A stretch of 8,797 nt of DNA from HGM12587 sp964580255 (lineage in GTDB: Bacteria; Bacillota; Clostridia; Lachnospirales; Lachnospiraceae), in contig CAZOJX010000077.1 in the NCBI GenBank assembly GCA_964580255.1, positions 1-8,797 on the forward strand. The letters run 5' to 3'. The notes under the pieces were generated by a model. The model did no database searches, was not told the DNA's origin, and was given only the letters and a program-made list of their open reading frames with translations. Of the stretch, positions 6,631-8,797 are shown in pieces; position 1 is the first letter of the stretch; every line of letters begins with the position of its first letter. The position numbers and the translations under genes are program-made.

Positions 6631-7350
6631 ATGCAGAGAATCTTACTTATGGTACTCCAGAATTTCTGGCGTGTACCTGCAGCGTGGTTCAGACTTTGCC
6701 ACTATGCAAAAAATACGGAAAAATATCCGGAGCTGACCAAATGGCAGCATATTCAGTATATTATGCACATGGCGGTAACCTCCGGGAACATTCAGTTTGA
6801 GTGCCATGGGCTGGAAAACATTCCGAAGGAAGACGGATTTTTGATGTACGGAAATCATCAGGGAATGTTTGATATCGTGGCCATCGGCGCAACCTGTCCG
6901 AAGCCTTTGGGAGCAGTTCTGAAAAAAGAGCTGCAGGGCATTCCGTTTGTGGAGCAGGTCAGATTGTGCACAAATTCTTTCTGTATGGACAGAGAGGATC
7001 TTCGTCAGTCGATGACGGTGATCAATCAGGTGATCCAGGAAGTGAAAAAAGGCCGTAATTACCTTATTTTCCCGGAAGGAACCAGAAGCCGTAACGGCAA
7101 CGAAATGCTGGAGTTTCATAACGGAAGCTTCAAATGTGCGACAAAGACCAAATGTCCGGTACTTCCGGTGGCACTGATCAACAGCTATCAGGTGCTGGAT
7201 AAGAAGGGCTGTAAACCGGTAAATGTTCAGCTTCATTATCTGAAGCCGATTTACTGGGAAGAATATCAGGGAATGAGTACTGTCGAGCTGGCAGCGTTGG
7301 TGCGCAGCAGAATTGAAGAAGCAGTAAAAGCAAACACAAAAGACGTATAA
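6631..7350 (+). CDS. plsC: 1-acyl-sn-glycerol-3-phosphate acyltransferase (PlsC-like)
   Basis: This 239-residue membrane-associated protein is predicted to transfer an acyl chain to position 2 of lysophosphatidic acid, giving phosphatidic acid for phospholipid synthesis. The acyltransferase motifs are in order: NHQGMFD at 75-81 (the NHxxxxD catalytic His-Asp pair), a GIPFVEQV segment at 103-110, FPEGTRS at 147-153 (substrate-phosphate binding), and PVLPVAL at 176-182. The N-terminal 50 residues hold amphipathic and moderately hydrophobic stretches that could dock on the membrane. GAGGG lies five bases before the ATG. It is probably cotranscribed with metG, 12 bases upstream, and the pair ends at a shared terminator. 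The family is well recognised, but the exact acceptor (lysophosphatidate or another lysolipid) cannot be told from sequence alone. Confidence 0.93.
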   Translation: MQRILLMVLQNFWRVPAAWFRLCHYAKNTEKYPELTKWQHIQYIMHMAVTSGNIQFECHGLENIPKEDGFLMYGNHQGMFDIVAIGATCPKPLGAVLKKELQGIPFVEQVRLCTNSFCMDREDLRQSMTVINQVIQEVKKGRNYLIFPEGTRSRNGNEMLEFHNGSFKCATKTKCPVLPVALINSYQVLDKKGCKPVNVQLHYLKPIYWEEYQGMSTVELAALVRSRIEEAVKANTKDV

Positions 7351-7353
7351 ATG

Positions 7354-7385
7354 AAAGGGCGTTCCGATTGCGGAATGCCCTTTTT
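7354..7385 (+). terminator. Intrinsic terminator after plsC, probably bidirectional
   Basis: AAAGGGCGTTCCG (7354-7366) pairs with CGGAATGCCCTTT (7371-7383) around the loop ATTG, giving a 13-bp stem with one G-U wobble, followed by a T run at 7381-7385. It starts three bases after the plsC stop. On the minus strand the hairpin is followed by CATTTATA after three Ts, and the MATE gene stop lies about 20 bases before it, so it likely serves both convergent units. Confidence 0.88.
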
Positions 7386-7405
7386 GTGTAGGTCAGAGAA
7401 TGAAA

Positions 7406-8731
7406 TTACTTTAGGGATCGGTAACTTTTCAGGAGCAAAGGAAGCTCTGCCATAAGCATTCCGATCCAGCCAGCCAGATAAGAATAAGGAAGTGCCTCAA
7501 TCCGAAGGGAACAGAGAAAAACGAGAATCAATGCTGTGACCACTCGAACTCCCATGTTTATAAAGCTGCTGATCAATGTAATCTTCAGATCACCGATCCC
7601 CCGGAAATATCCCTGAATTCCGTTGGTGATTGCCGGGAGCAGATACATGAAGGAAATCAGTTTCAGGTAGGCAGTCCCATGGATACAAACCTCAGGATCG
7701 TCGGAAAACAGCTTCATAAGCGGTGAAGCAAACAGAAAGCAGAGGACAAATACAAGGATTCCGTACAGGAGTTCAAGCAGCATGCCCCATCGGAAAGTTT
7801 CCAGGATTCGTTCCTTTTTTCCTGCGCCCTTATTTTGCGCCATCAGGGCAGTCATGGCATGTCCAATGTTCTGCTCCGGCGTATAAGTAAAATCGTCAAT
7901 CCGGTTCACGACCGCAAAGGCAGCGGAAACAGAAACACCCATGGAATTTACGATGGCCTGAATTCCCAGCTTTCCAAGCTGTACAGTCCCCTGCTGCATG
8001 GCGGAAGTCCAGCCGTAAGCAAGTGTTTTTCGTAAAAGCGAGCTGTCCCAAAGAAACCACCGTTTTCCAAGCCGTAGGATCGGCACCTGATATTGAATAT
8101 AGATCATGCATAAAATGCAGGATAAGGCTTCGCTTAACACCGTTGCAAGCGCGCAACCCTCGCTTCCCCATTTCAGAACGATCACGAAAAACAGATCTCC
8201 CACAATATTGACAAGAGAACTGATCACCAGAAAGATCAAAGGGGAACGGCTGTCTCCCAGCGCCCTTAATGTGCAGGCAAAAAAATTATAAAGAAAAGTA
8301 AAAATCAGACCGGCAAACAGGATTCGCAGATATTGAATGGTCATATCCAGAATCGAAGGATCCACCTGCATAAGCCGTAGGATCGGACGGGCAAATACAA
8401 TGCAGAATACGGATAAGATCATTGAAAAAAGGCTTCCAAAGAGCATGGTCGTACTGATCTGCTTTTCCAGCTGACTGTAATTTTTTGCACCGTACTGATT
8501 TCCCATCAGGATCCCGGCACCCATGCACAGACCATTTAAAAGTAAAATAAAAAGTGTTGAGATCGGATTGCAGATTCCGACAGCGGCAAGTGCTTCTTTT
8601 CCGACATATTTTCCGACGATCATGCTGTCAGCCGCATTGTAGGTAAGCTGAAACAGATTGCCGAGAACCAGAGGCACTGTAAATTTGACCAGCTGCGGAG
8701 GAATGCTTCCGGAGGTAAAGTCGTTGTCCAT
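7406..8731 (-). CDS. MATE family efflux transporter
   Basis: This 441-residue polytopic inner-membrane protein belongs to the multidrug and toxic compound extrusion family, which exports organic cations, drugs or metabolites using a sodium or proton gradient. Hydrophobic segments run through its whole length, consistent with the usual 12 helices in two bundles. The internal pseudo-repeat is visible: GNQYGAKNYSQ (77-87) parallels QNKGAGKKER (299-308), and RALGDSRSP (156-164) parallels RGIGDLKIT (377-385). The N-terminal segment with NAADSMIVGKYVG (32-44) is typical of the family and holds an acidic residue (Asp35) in the membrane. AAGGAG lies five bases before the ATG. The promoter region is shared with an unseen divergent gene. 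Substrate cannot be predicted; assignment to a clostridial NorM/DinF/MepA-like branch is a guess. Confidence 0.94.
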   Translation of the reverse strand: MDNDFTSGSIPPQLVKFTVPLVLGNLFQLTYNAADSMIVGKYVGKEALAAVGICNPISTLFILLLNGLCMGAGILMGNQYGAKNYSQLEKQISTTMLFGSLFSMILSVFCIVFARPILRLMQVDPSILDMTIQYLRILFAGLIFTFLYNFFACTLRALGDSRSPLIFLVISSLVNIVGDLFFVIVLKWGSEGCALATVLSEALSCILCMIYIQYQVPILRLGKRWFLWDSSLLRKTLAYGWTSAMQQGTVQLGKLGIQAIVNSMGVSVSAAFAVVNRIDDFTYTPEQNIGHAMTALMAQNKGAGKKERILETFRWGMLLELLYGILVFVLCFLFASPLMKLFSDDPEVCIHGTAYLKLISFMYLLPAITNGIQGYFRGIGDLKITLISSFINMGVRVVTALILVFLCSLRIEALPYSYLAGWIGMLMAELPLLLKSYRSLK

Positions 8732-8762
8732 AAAAACTCCTTTTTGATTTCAGGATTATCGC

Positions 8763-8791
8763 TTTTCATTATATCAGAAAAAGGATATAAT
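8763..8791 (+). promoter_or_regulatory. Candidate divergent promoter for a gene beyond the right edge
   Basis: TTTTCA (8763-8768, four of six to TTGACA) is followed after 17 bases by a perfect TATAAT (8786-8791) on the plus strand. It points out of the window and overlaps the MATE promoter on the other strand. The gene it would drive is not in view. Confidence 0.42.
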
Positions 8792-8792
8792 G
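8767..8792. repeat. 9-bp perfect inverted repeat spanning two opposed -10 boxes
   Basis: CATTATATC (8767-8775) and GATATAATG (8784-8792) are perfect inverted copies separated by the eight bases AGAAAAAG. Each arm contains the -10 hexamer of one of the two divergent promoters. It may be a regulator-binding site or a by-product of two symmetric -10 boxes. Confidence 0.6.
8768..8776 (-). promoter_or_regulatory. Extended -10 promoter of the MATE gene
   Basis: On the minus strand TGATATAAT is a perfect TATAAT preceded by TG at extended -10 spacing, about 37 bases before the start codon. The -35 region 17 bases upstream (TCTGCA) is poor, which fits an extended -10 promoter or one needing an activator. 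Confidence 0.55.
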
Positions 8793-8797
8793 CAGAT

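Noticed and set aside
6643..7236. Minus-strand open frame of 197 codons opposite plsC
   Set aside because: It has no motifs, an unlikely composition and no ribosome binding site of note. plsC on the other strand has all its family motifs.
1..8797. CRISPR arrays, insertion sequences, tRNA or rRNA genes, phage or defence genes
   Set aside because: No regularly spaced repeats, transposase motifs, cloverleaf-like sequences or integrase-like proteins were seen. Nearly all of the window is filled by seven recognisable genes.

Overview
The window looks like an ordinary chromosomal segment of an anaerobic, low-to-mid GC Firmicute, most likely a gut clostridium of the Lachnospiraceae type. This is inferred from gene content: an oxygen-labile two-subunit iron-sulfur serine dehydratase, an aldo/keto reductase with a ferredoxin-like tail, and a methionyl-tRNA synthetase with a zinc knuckle and a fused C-terminal tRNA-binding domain. 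Strong AGGAG-type ribosome binding sites fit the same picture. No search was possible, so the taxon is an inference.

Layout, left to right. An iron-sulfur aldo/keto reductase lies on the minus strand (6-1016). It is divergent from a tight two-gene operon, sdaAB-sdaAA (1200-2738), that deaminates L-serine to pyruvate. The operon ends in a strong 14-bp intrinsic terminator. A membrane-anchored DUF885 metallopeptidase-like gene (minus, 2655-4499) converges on it. Its reading frame runs straight through that terminator and ends inside the antisense of sdaAA. Divergent from the peptidase is metG (4663-6618), followed after 12 bases by a plsC-like acyltransferase (6631-7350), probably as one transcript. 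A hairpin terminator separates this pair from a convergent MATE-family exporter (minus, 7406-8731). The last 66 bases hold a back-to-back promoter region with a 9-bp inverted repeat, pointing to a further plus-strand gene beyond the edge.

The genes are mostly housekeeping: serine catabolism, methionyl-tRNA charging, phospholipid synthesis and export. Beyond the two operons they do not form an evident shared pathway. I see no mobile element, CRISPR array, tRNA or rRNA gene, and no convincing new multi-gene system. The oddest signals are the peptidase gene reading through its neighbour's terminator and the symmetric divergent promoter at the right end. No gene-free stretch exceeds about 185 bases.
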